The notes under the pieces: generated by a model
Told to the model about the DNA's origin: nothing
The model's input: only the letters and a program-made list of their open reading frames with translations
The model's database searches: none
Made by a program: the position numbers and the translations under genes
From: CAYMUC01 sp964393535
GTDB taxonomy: Bacteria > Actinomycetota > Acidimicrobiia > Acidimicrobiales > Ilumatobacteraceae
Reading direction: 5' to 3'
Length of the DNA stretch: 7,003 nucleotides
Assembly: GCA_964393535.1 (NCBI GenBank)
Contig: CAYMUC010000132.1
Coordinates: 1-7,003, forward strand
Shown: positions 1 to 7,003 of the stretch, one piece after another
Layout: each line of letters starts with the position of its first letter
How positions within the stretch are numbered: the stretch's first letter is position 1

Positions 1-283
1 CACCGCGATAGTTCTTGGCGGCGTTGATGCCGCCCTGTGCGGCGATGGAGTGCGCACGGCGAGGCGAATCGTGGAAAGTGAACGCTTCGACCTGATAGCC
101 CAACTCGCCCAGTGTCGCCGCCGCTGATGCCCCGGCCAGTCCGGTGCCCACGACGATGATCTTGAACTTGCGCTTGTTGTTGGGATTGACCAACTTGACG
201 TCGGCCTTGTAGTTGTTCCACTTGTCCTCGATAGGCCCGGCAGGGGCTTTCGAGGCGAGGCGGGTGTCGGTGGCTGTGCTCAT
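1..283 (-). CDS. sdhA: Succinate dehydrogenase flavoprotein subunit, N-terminal part (cut by window edge)
   Basis: The flavoprotein subunit oxidises succinate to fumarate at the cytoplasmic face of the membrane and passes electrons through SdhB to the SdhC cytochrome. Only the first 94 residues are visible; the rest lies beyond base 1. Residues 42-54 carry the FAD-binding Rossmann start (IIVVGTGLAGASA). Residues 77-88 read AHSIAAQGGINA, the family's flavin-linking segment, in which His78 is the expected covalent 8-alpha-N3-histidyl FAD site. The ATG at 283-281 was chosen because GGGAGG sits 7 nt upstream, and the N-terminal stretch (MSTATDTRLASKAP) precedes a lysine-rich lead into the Rossmann fold, typical of the SdhA group that pairs with b558-type SdhC. 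The gene starts 13 nt after the sdhC stop, so the two are surely cotranscribed; sdhB is expected next, outside the window. Confidence 0.93.
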   Translation of the reverse strand, partial: MSTATDTRLASKAPAGPIEDKWNNYKADVKLVNPNNKRKFKIIVVGTGLAGASAAATLGELGYQVEAFTFHDSPRRAHSIAAQGGINAAKNYRG

Positions 284-290
284 GGGTTGA

Positions 291-296
291 CCTCCC
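291..296 (-). promoter_or_regulatory. Shine-Dalgarno site of sdhA
   Basis: On the minus strand GGGAGG follows the sdhC TGA (299-297) directly and stands 7 nt before the sdhA ATG. It fixes the sdhA start and suggests that ribosomes finishing sdhC help start sdhA. Confidence 0.8.
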
Positions 297-1067
297 TCAG
301 ACGCTCACGATGCCGGCGAGCACCGCGATGGGGAACGAGACGTTGCCGACCACGACCACGGCGGCAAAGCCGGTGGCGAAGGCACGGCGCCAGCGGTTGA
401 AACGAGGATTGTTCCAACCCAGGGACTGGAAGATGCTCCACACACCGTGGAACAGGTGGATGCCCAACAAGATGTTGGCGATCACGTAGAACAACGCCAC
501 GGGGATCCGGTCGAAACTGGCGACCACGTTGGCGTACACGTCTTCGCGCACGAACTCACCGTTGGTGCCACCGGGATTCACCACACCGAACGTGAGGTCC
601 AGCAGGTGCCACACGATGAACGCCAGCACGATGACGCCACTCCAGCGCATGGTGCGGCTGGCGAAGTTGGCGATCTGGTAGTCGCGGCTGCTCTGGTACT
701 TCACCGGGCGGGCCTTGCGGTTCAACTGCGTGAGCGACCACGCGGCATGAAGGTGCAGCAGCAACATCGAGATGAGGCCGAGGCGCAGGATCCACAGCAC
801 CGACTCCTTGGGGGCCAGTGGGTACAGCAGCTTCTTCAGGAAGGCCGCGTAGCCGTCGAGGTCGCTGGCACCCTGGTACATCTTCAGGTTGCCGATCATG
901 TGGAACAGGACGAAGCCCATCATGGCGATTCCTGAGATCGCCATGGCGTACTTCTTACCCACGGCGGTGCCGTAGAGGTCCAACAAGAACGGCTTGCGTC
1001 GACGCGCACTGCGCGCCACTGCTGTTCCCGTGACCGGGCCACGTGGTGTACCGAGTACTTGTGCCAT
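297..1067 (-). CDS. sdhC: Succinate dehydrogenase cytochrome b558 subunit
   Basis: This is the single membrane-anchor subunit of a succinate:menaquinone oxidoreductase. It binds haem b and quinone and holds SdhA/SdhB at the membrane. The 256-residue product matches the b558 SdhC family, which has five membrane segments and no separate SdhD. Segments are visible at about 40-58, 88-112, 142-162, 188-213 and 229-252. Candidate haem-ligand histidines lie in the helices: His56 (LFHMIGN), His105/His107 (LLHLHAAW), His154 (VWHLLDL) and His204/His207 (GIHLFHGVW). The start at ATG 1067 (MAQVLGTPRG) follows a purine-rich AAGGAAGGAAGG, and the basic stretch SARRRK precedes the first helix. The frame stays open to 1298, but that added segment is not hydrophobic, has no family look and runs through the divergent promoter region, so I excluded it. 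It is the first gene of the sdhC-sdhA operon and lies divergent to hppA. Confidence 0.92.
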   Translation of the reverse strand: MAQVLGTPRGPVTGTAVARSARRRKPFLLDLYGTAVGKKYAMAISGIAMMGFVLFHMIGNLKMYQGASDLDGYAAFLKKLLYPLAPKESVLWILRLGLISMLLLHLHAAWSLTQLNRKARPVKYQSSRDYQIANFASRTMRWSGVIVLAFIVWHLLDLTFGVVNPGGTNGEFVREDVYANVVASFDRIPVALFYVIANILLGIHLFHGVWSIFQSLGWNNPRFNRWRRAFATGFAAVVVVGNVSFPIAVLAGIVSV

Positions 1068-1078
1068 CTGCGTGACGG

Positions 1079-1090
1079 CCTTCCTTCCTT
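1079..1090 (-). promoter_or_regulatory. Probable Shine-Dalgarno tract of sdhC
   Basis: The minus strand reads AAGGAAGGAAGG, ending 11 nt before the ATG at 1067. The spacing is slightly long, but the tract is the only good ribosome-binding match near the point where family-like protein begins. Confidence 0.55.
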
Positions 1091-1209
1091 CGATCACTTC
1101 TGGCGCTGACTCCCTGCGCCCACTGCCGGGGCCTTCGGCGACGAGCCACCGGAGACGGTGAGCAACGTACTCCTCTCTTACGGTCGCCGCAGAACCCACC
1201 TGGGTATCT

Positions 1210-1228
1210 GTGACGTTCGTTTCGTCAC
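1210..1228. repeat. Inverted repeat GTGACG-N7-CGTCAC, possible operator
   Basis: The arms GTGACG (1210-1215) and CGTCAC (1223-1228) are perfect 6-bp complements separated by TTCGTTT. The 19-bp dyad sits 59 bp before the hppA ATG. Its size fits a dimeric regulator site. The TGTGA half resembles a CRP half-site, but the 11-nt separation of TGTGA and TCAC is not the CRP spacing of 6. A chance dyad cannot be excluded. Confidence 0.35.
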
Positions 1229-1273
1229 TGACAGGGTCCATGGGCCACCATGGTGCGTTCCCGACGTCTGAAC

Positions 1274-1279
1274 GAGGAG
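1274..1279 (+). promoter_or_regulatory. Shine-Dalgarno site of hppA
   Basis: GAGGAG stands 8 nt before the ATG at 1288. It decides the start over the in-frame ATGs at 1210 and 1240, which have no ribosome-binding match. Confidence 0.8.
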
Positions 1280-1287
1280 TTTCCTGC

Positions 1288-3363
<2,076 letters not shown>

Positions 3364-3369
3364 GTGCGT

Positions 3370-4185
3370 TCAGCCCTCGTCGCTGAGCGAGACGAAATCG
3401 ATCAACTGCTCGACCGCTCCCACCAACTCCGGCCGCAGGTCGGCGTAGGTGCGGACGCGGTTGCGTAGGTGAGGCCAAAAGCCATCGAACGCAACGCCCA
3501 GGGCCGCGCACAGTCCTTCTTTCCAGGGCTGGCCGCGCGGCACCTGGGGCCAGGCCTCGAGGCCCAGCACCTTGGGCCTGATGCCTTCCCACACGTCCAC
3601 AAATGGATGCCCGGTGATCAGCACGTGGGTGTGGCGCACCGACGCAGCCAGCCGTGATTCCTTGGATCCCTCCACCAGATGATCGAGCAGAACCCCCAGT
3701 CGGCGGTGCGATGCGGGACCGAATTCATCCACGGCCGATGCGAGGTCATCGGCCCCGTGAAGTGGTTCCACCACGATGCCCAACTCGCGCAGGTCATCGC
3801 CCCACACGTGCTCCAAGAGTTCGGCATCATGACGACCCTCTACCCAGATGCGACTGGCACGGGCGGTGCGAGCCGCAGGTGGTGGGCCAGTTCGCAGTGA
3901 TCCCGAGGCCGTGACCACTGGCCCGCGTTCGGGCGTTCCCGCCTGGCGCACCAGGGTGATCCGACGCCCTTCCAACAGGAAGCCGCCGGGCTTGAAGCGG
4001 AAGTGGCGATGCGTGCCATGCCGGTCTCGAAGCGTGACGGCCTCGATGGTCACCTTCACGACATCGCCGGTGAAGCCCGAGGCGGCATCTTCCACGACCA
4101 TGCCCACGCGGACCGGAACCGAGGGATAAGCAGGTCTCGAGCGGCGCTCGGCCTCTTCCTCGAGAATGTCACGCTCCCTGACCAT
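3370..4185 (-). CDS. DUF3097 family protein
   Basis: This 271-residue soluble protein matches my recollection of the actinobacterial DUF3097 family, whose function is not established. An N-terminal acidic/basic helix (about 1-18) leads to a small beta-rich domain at about 22-80 (VGMVVEDAASGFTGDVVKV ... HFRFKPGGFLLEG). A linker rich in Pro, Ala and Arg (95-110) follows. The conserved core begins at 111: RIWVEGRHDAELLEHVWGDD, then LLDHLVEGSKESR (166-178), HVLITGHPFVDVW (187-199) and WPQVPRGQPWKEG (212-224). The layout of E116-G-R-H-D and a later strand ending in D168 recalls a TOPRIM nuclease fold, but the usual DxD is missing, so this is only a suggestion. The start at 4185 has GAGG 5 nt upstream. 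It overlaps the 3' end of the upstream gene by 17 nt, implying translational coupling. Its stop lies 6 bp from that of hppA, leaving no room for a separate terminator. Confidence 0.85.
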   Translation of the reverse strand: MVRERDILEEEAERRSRPAYPSVPVRVGMVVEDAASGFTGDVVKVTIEAVTLRDRHGTHRHFRFKPGGFLLEGRRITLVRQAGTPERGPVVTASGSLRTGPPPAARTARASRIWVEGRHDAELLEHVWGDDLRELGIVVEPLHGADDLASAVDEFGPASHRRLGVLLDHLVEGSKESRLAASVRHTHVLITGHPFVDVWEGIRPKVLGLEAWPQVPRGQPWKEGLCAALGVAFDGFWPHLRNRVRTYADLRPELVGAVEQLIDFVSLSDEG

Positions 4186-4828
4186 GGCCACCTCGCTCGC
4201 GCCAACCCTCGGTGCACAACACCCAATCACTCACCGTACCGTCGGGGAAGGCGAAGGGTGCCCGAAGGCCCACGTGGGCACGGGCCACGGGCAGTTCCAC
4301 GGGCCCCAGTGCATCACCCCATCGGTGCCATCGCCGGGCGGGAATCTCCGTGAGGGTCAACTCGCCCTCGCCCAACTCGACCACACCGTGGACCACACCC
4401 TGCTGCGCATAGCCGCCAGCCACCGCTTCAGGTGCGTACACGGCGTACCACTCGAGATCCCAGGCGATGGGGGTCGGGGTGCCATACGCGCGCCCGAGTC
4501 CCTCTTCGGGGTGCTCCAAGGCTGCGGCATAGGTCTCCATACCGATGGTCCATTGTTCGAACGGCGCATCGCACACCCACTCACCCCACAACTGCGGTGC
4601 CTTGGCCAGCATGGGGTCAGAGCGTAAGGGCACCTCCCACTCGGCGACGTGCAGCAACGCACGGCCCGAGCGGGCCAGGGCCGACCACTGCCACCCCACC
4701 CGTGCGCGGGGGAAGCGACGGAACCCGTGGATGAGACCGAGGTCGGCGGCAGGGTTCCAGGCCACCACGACCCACTCCTCCACCGCTGCATCGGTATGGG
4801 GCGCCTCGTCCTCGGGCGTCCACGTCAT
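4169..4828 (-). CDS. Conserved-looking hypothetical protein, tryptophan-rich
   Basis: I do not recognise the family with certainty. The 219-residue product has no signal peptide or membrane segment and appears cytosolic. It holds 15 tryptophans (about 7%), many in alternating polar/aromatic strands such as VEEWVVVAWNP (16-26), RVGWQWSALARSG (43-55), ALLHVAEWEVPL (57-68), QLWGEWVCDAPFEQWTIGMETY (79-100 in part) and IAWDLEWYA (121-129). This pattern fits a beta-barrel or lipocalin-like fold, possibly binding a hydrophobic ligand, but that is inference. The start at 4828 is supported by a leaderless-type -10 hexamer, TAGTGT, 7 nt upstream; longer in-frame extension runs through the neighbouring gene and is rejected. 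The stop at 4169-4171 lies inside the start of the DUF3097 gene, so the two form one unit. A divergent SCP2-like gene starts 47 bp away. Confidence 0.72.
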   Translation of the reverse strand: MTWTPEDEAPHTDAAVEEWVVVAWNPAADLGLIHGFRRFPRARVGWQWSALARSGRALLHVAEWEVPLRSDPMLAKAPQLWGEWVCDAPFEQWTIGMETYAAALEHPEEGLGRAYGTPTPIAWDLEWYAVYAPEAVAGGYAQQGVVHGVVELGEGELTLTEIPARRWHRWGDALGPVELPVARAHVGLRAPFAFPDGTVSDWVLCTEGWRERGGHGQGA

Positions 4829-4835
4829 GGTCACG

Positions 4836-4841
4836 ACACTA
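4836..4841 (-). promoter_or_regulatory. Probable leaderless -10 element for the 219-aa gene
   Basis: The minus strand reads TAGTGT followed by 7 nt and then ATG (4828). This matches the actinobacterial TANNNT -10 motif at the distance expected when transcription begins at the start codon. No Shine-Dalgarno site precedes the ATG, which supports a leaderless transcript. Confidence 0.55.
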
Positions 4842-4863
4842 GGCGTGTCGCCGTCGCGGAAGG

Positions 4864-4869
4864 CAGACT
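4864..4869 (+). promoter_or_regulatory. Possible leaderless -10 element for the SCP2-like gene
   Basis: CAGACT ends 6 nt before the GTG at 4876. It keeps the important A2 and T6 of the -10 hexamer but is otherwise weak. As an alternative, GGAAGG at 4858-4863 could be a distant Shine-Dalgarno site (12-nt spacing). The two readings exclude each other in part. Confidence 0.3.
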
Positions 4870-4875
4870 GGTGGC

Positions 4876-5268
4876 GTGGTGCGCTACTTGAGCCTGGATT
4901 GGATCGAAGCCTTGTCGACCGAGGTGGCCGGCAGTGCCGACATGGCGGCAGTTGCCGCCGAACACACGGTGGGTGTGACCCAGGTGGTGAGCGACGGCCC
5001 CGAAGGCACTGTGGTGTACCACCTCCAGGTCGCCGAGGGCCGGGCCAGGTTCGGGGCCGGCGCCGCCGATCCGGAGGATCTGCGTTTCGAACAGGACTGG
5101 ACCACGGCAGTGGACATCGCCACCGGTGCACTGAACGCTCAGGAGGCCTTCCTGGCGGGCCGTATCCGACTGTTCGGTGACCCTCCGGCATTGATGGCAA
5201 ACCAACCGGTGTTCCGCGCACTGGACCAAGCGTTCACCACGGTGCGCGAGCGCACCGAGTATCGCTGA
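4876..5268 (+). CDS. SCP2 sterol-carrier-domain-like protein
   Basis: The 130-residue protein resembles stand-alone SCP2 domains, small cytosolic folds that bind fatty-acyl or sterol-like lipids. Visible support: an N-terminal helix beginning with YLSLDWIEAL (4-13), paired strands around TVVYHLQVAEGRARFG (45-60), an acidic stretch and FEQDWTTAVDIATGALNAQEAFLAGRIRL (71-99 in part), then GDPPALM (101-107). The ALNAQEAFLAGRIR-x-x-GD run is the usual C-terminal SCP2 signature (helix, then a Gly-basic strand, then GD before the last helix). The start is GTG 4876; GTG 4879 is equally possible and would remove one residue. The gene is divergent from the 219-aa gene, 47 bp apart, and lies 38 bp before deoD on the same strand, so a shared transcript is possible although deoD has its own promoter match. 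The ligand is unknown. Confidence 0.75.
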   Translation: MVRYLSLDWIEALSTEVAGSADMAAVAAEHTVGVTQVVSDGPEGTVVYHLQVAEGRARFGAGAADPEDLRFEQDWTTAVDIATGALNAQEAFLAGRIRLFGDPPALMANQPVFRALDQAFTTVRERTEYR

Positions 5269-5294
5269 CCGACGTCTCCGGGGCGGCGGAGCCC

Positions 5295-5300
5295 TACCAT
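5295..5300 (+). promoter_or_regulatory. Probable leaderless -10 element of deoD
   Basis: TACCAT is followed by 6 nt (TCGGGC) and the deoD ATG at 5307. It fits TANNNT and places the transcript start at or next to the start codon. There is no Shine-Dalgarno match in the 38-bp gap after the SCP2-like gene. A convincing -35 was not seen. Confidence 0.6.
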
Positions 5301-5306
5301 TCGGGC

Positions 5307-6128
5307 ATGCCCATCCACTTGCGCGCCGAGCCCGGCGACTACGCCCCTCATGTGCTGTGCCCGGGTGACCCCCGGCGCGCCACCTACATCGCCGAGACCT
5401 TCTTCGACCCCGGCTTCCGCTGCGTGAACACCGAACGGGGCATGTTGGGCTACACGGGAACCTTCGAAGGAACGCCACTCAGCGTGCAGTCCACCGGCAT
5501 GGGGTGCCCGTCGGCGGGCATCGTGTTCGAAGAGTTGATCATGCTGGGCGCCACGCGCCTGGTGCGGGTGGGCACATGCGGTGGCCTGGGCGAGGGCATG
5601 GCCATGGGCGACACCGTCATCGCCTCCAGCGCTTCGGCCGACGACTCGACGCCGTTGCGCTACGCCGACATGTCCGGGTTCGCACCCACTGCCACCTGGT
5701 CGCTCGTGGCTGCGGCAGTCGGGTTGGCGCAGCACGGCACCTCTGCACCGGTCCACGTGGGTCCCATCGTGACCAGTGGCCTGTTCTACGACCCCGATGC
5801 CGGGGCCTTCGCCAGATGGAAGCGACTGGGGCATCTGGCCGTCGAGATGGAGGCGGCCATGATGTACACCGTTGCGGCCGTGAAGCGTGTGGAGGCGTTG
5901 GCCATCATGACGGTCAGCGATGTGCTGGGCGATGACGGCAGCAGCGTGCGCATCACCGACGAGGCACTACGCCAAGGCGTGGACGCCATGATGCGGTTGT
6001 CGTGTCGGGTGGCGATCTCCAGACCGCCCCCCGACACAAGGCAGGGTCAGATGTGGCCCAACTCGGCGACAGCGTTGCGCTCGTCGACCAGTTCGGCGGC
6101 CGAGGCATCGATCTTGGCGCGGCTGTAG
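5307..6128 (+). CDS. deoD: Purine-nucleoside phosphorylase, DeoD (hexameric) type, with C-terminal overrun
   Basis: The enzyme splits purine (deoxy)nucleosides with phosphate into base and (deoxy)ribose-1-phosphate for salvage. Residues 1-238 align well with the DeoD family. His4, the phosphate-binding G20-D-P-x-R24, R44 (TERG) and R87 (VRVGTCGG, with Thr90 where E. coli has Ser90) are present. The base pocket holds F160-Y161 (LFYDPD); the ribose-binding E180-M-E182 and the catalytic D205 of TVSD also appear. The family normally ends near CRVAIS (233-238; usual length 235-240). Here the frame goes on for 35 residues (239-273) of low-complexity Ser/Ala/Arg/Pro sequence, encoded across a hairpin and antisense to the mdh 3' end. 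The codon at the expected stop is AGA (6021-6023), one substitution from TGA. The start is ATG 5307, with MPIHLRAEPGDY matching the family N-terminus exactly in register. Confidence 0.92.
   Translation: MPIHLRAEPGDYAPHVLCPGDPRRATYIAETFFDPGFRCVNTERGMLGYTGTFEGTPLSVQSTGMGCPSAGIVFEELIMLGATRLVRVGTCGGLGEGMAMGDTVIASSASADDSTPLRYADMSGFAPTATWSLVAAAVGLAQHGTSAPVHVGPIVTSGLFYDPDAGAFARWKRLGHLAVEMEAAMMYTVAAVKRVEALAIMTVSDVLGDDGSSVRITDEALRQGVDAMMRLSCRVAISRPPPDTRQGQMWPNSATALRSSTSSAAEASILARL
6002..6037. terminator. GC-rich hairpin between deoD and mdh, probable bidirectional terminator
   Basis: GTGTCGGG (6002-6009) pairs with CCCGACAC (6030-6037). After one T-C mismatch (6010/6029), GGCG (6011-6014) pairs with CGCC (6025-6028) around a 10-nt loop. 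That gives 12 base pairs, most of them G-C. It lies 10 nt beyond the mdh stop in the direction of mdh transcription, and at the expected end of deoD. Neither side has a T tract, which is common for proposed actinobacterial terminators. Because deoD stays open, the hairpin lies inside its predicted coding frame. Confidence 0.6.
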
Positions 6129-7003
6129 TCGTCGATGTCCAAGCCTTGCACGATGGACCACTGTCCGTCGGCGCAGGTGCACGGGAAACTGGAGATGATG
6201 CCCTCGGGCACGCCGTAACTGCCGTCGGATGGCACCGCCATGGACACCCAGTCACCTGCCGGGGTGCCAAGCGCCCATGACCGGATGTGGTCGATGGCGG
6301 CGTTGGCCGCCGAGGCCGCCGAGGACGCCCCGCGTGCCTCGATGATGGCGGCGCCACGCTTGGCCACGGTGGGGATGAACACGTCGTTCACCCAGGCGTG
6401 GTCCCCCACGGCCTCGTAGGCGTTACGGCCCGCCACATCGCAGTGGAACAGATCGGGGTACTGCGTGGTGGAGTGGTTGCCCCAGATGGTCATGCGCTGC
6501 ACATCGGCCACCGACGCGCCCAGACGCTGCGCGATCTGGGTGACGGCGCGGTTGTGATCCAAGCGGGTCATGGCGGTGAACTGACGAGGGTCGAGTTCAG
6601 GGGCGTTCGATTGCGCGATGAGGGCGTTGGTATTGGCCGGGTTTCCCACCACCAGCACCTTCACATCCCGCTTGGCCACGGCCGACAGCGCCTGGCCCTG
6701 GGGCTTGAAGATGCCACCGTTGGCGCTCAGCAGATCGGCACGCTCCATACCGGCCTTGCGGGGCATGGCACCCACGAGCAGGGCCACATCGGCATCTCCG
6801 AAGGCCACGTTGGGATCGTCCGACATGACCACGTCGGCCAACAACGGGAACGCACAGTCGTCCAGTTCCATCTTCACACCCTCGAGCGCCTTCAGCGCCG
6901 GGGTGATCTCCAACAACTGGAGGATCACCTTGGTGTCGGGGCCCAACATGGCGCCTGAGGCGATACGGAACAACAGGCTGTAGCCGATCTGGCCAGCAGC
7001 CCC
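6047..7003 (-). CDS. mdh: Malate dehydrogenase (NAD-type), N-terminus cut by window edge
   Basis: The enzyme interconverts malate and oxaloacetate in the TCA cycle in the cytosol. The 318 visible residues begin inside the dinucleotide-binding loop (GAAGQIG at 1-7); about 10-15 residues are missing upstream. In visible numbering, the substrate arginines are R82 and R88 (MPRKAGMER, mobile loop), N121 lies in VVGNPANTN, and the catalytic pair is D149 (TRLDHNRA, with R152 binding substrate) and H177 (WGNHSTTQYPD). These motifs identify the LDH-like MDH group found in actinobacteria, rather than the E. coli type. An acidic residue ends the second strand (LQLLEI, E32), which favours NAD over NADP. 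The frame extends to base 7003, so an apparent TTG start at 6973 is only an artefact of the edge. Its 3' end overlaps deoD by 82 bp on the opposite strand. Confidence 0.95.
   Translation of the reverse strand, partial: GAAGQIGYSLLFRIASGAMLGPDTKVILQLLEITPALKALEGVKMELDDCAFPLLADVVMSDDPNVAFGDADVALLVGAMPRKAGMERADLLSANGGIFKPQGQALSAVAKRDVKVLVVGNPANTNALIAQSNAPELDPRQFTAMTRLDHNRAVTQIAQRLGASVADVQRMTIWGNHSTTQYPDLFHCDVAGRNAYEAVGDHAWVNDVFIPTVAKRGAAIIEARGASSAASAANAAIDHIRSWALGTPAGDWVSMAVPSDGSYGVPEGIISSFPCTCADGQWSIVQGLDIDDYSRAKIDASAAELVDERNAVAELGHI

Larger units (their letters stand above)
1068..1287. promoter_or_regulatory. Divergent intergenic region between sdhC and hppA
   Basis: These 220 bp must hold the promoters of both the sdh operon and hppA. 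I see no convincing -35/-10 pair on either strand. Weak TANNNT matches are TACGTT on the minus strand (1169-1164) for sdhC and TACGGT on the plus strand (1179-1184) for hppA. The most striking element is an inverted repeat at 1210-1228, listed separately. A short perfect palindrome, CACCATGGTG, lies at 1246-1255. Long open frames cross the region but have no family resemblance. Confidence 0.6.

Noticed and set aside
447..935. 162-codon plus-strand frame inside sdhC
   Set aside because: Antisense shadow rich in His, Gln, Asp and Glu; sdhC on the other strand has clear membrane helices and haem histidines.
1246..1255. Perfect palindrome CACCATGGTG in the hppA leader
   Set aside because: Ten bases is too short to be notable alone and it matches no regulator site I know.
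1210..1287. Earlier hppA starts at ATG 1210 or 1240
   Set aside because: No ribosome-binding site precedes them, the added residues are not membrane-like, and ATG 1288 has GAGGAG 8 nt upstream.
3374..3394. Short inverted match CTCG...CGAG just after the hppA stop, considered as a terminator
   Set aside because: Only 4 bp pair cleanly, there is no T tract, and it lies within the DUF3097 coding sequence.
4829..5221. Long N-terminal extension of the 219-aa protein
   Set aside because: The extra 131 codons are antisense to the SCP2-like gene, are Pro/Arg-rich and lack any domain; the ATG at 4828 has a -10-like hexamer just upstream.
6287..6958. 223-codon plus-strand frame antisense to mdh
   Set aside because: Its Gly/His/Arg-rich composition is typical of reverse-strand frames in high-GC genes, and mdh has all catalytic motifs in the other strand.

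Overview
The window is gene-dense and high in GC. It reads as a chromosomal housekeeping segment of an actinobacterium (Actinomycetota). The DUF3097 family protein, the single-subunit b558-type SdhC and two or three apparently leaderless gene starts all point that way. The translated style of the genes resembles uncultured or marine/freshwater Acidimicrobiia, but that placement is inference. I see no mobile element, CRISPR array, tRNA or rRNA.

Layout. (1) The left edge carries the start of a succinate dehydrogenase operon on the minus strand: complete sdhC (297-1067), then the first 94 codons of sdhA, which runs off at base 1. (2) A 220-bp divergent intergenic region separates sdhC from hppA (1288-3363, plus), a membrane-bound ion-pumping pyrophosphatase. 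(3) Converging on hppA with a 6-bp gap is a two-gene minus-strand unit: an unrecognised tryptophan-rich 219-aa protein (4169-4828) whose 3' end overlaps the start of a DUF3097 gene (3370-4185) by 17 nt. (4) Only 47 bp away, on the plus strand, lie an SCP2-like small protein (4876-5268) and a hexameric-type purine-nucleoside phosphorylase, deoD (5307-6128). (5) From the right edge, a malate dehydrogenase gene (minus, N-terminus cut off) converges on deoD, and the two 3' ends overlap by 82 bp.

Metabolically, sdh and mdh supply two TCA-cycle steps; SdhCAB also feeds electrons to menaquinone. HppA couples hydrolysis of biosynthetic pyrophosphate to cation pumping. DeoD performs phosphate-dependent purine salvage. 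These are basic-energy and salvage functions; nothing here forms an obvious defence or biosynthetic system.

The points most worth a second look are: the deoD stop codon, which seems to have been lost at the family's usual C-terminus so that the frame runs through a strong hairpin and into mdh; the compact head-to-head leaderless promoters; the coupled unknown/DUF3097 pair; and the cation-specificity residues of HppA.
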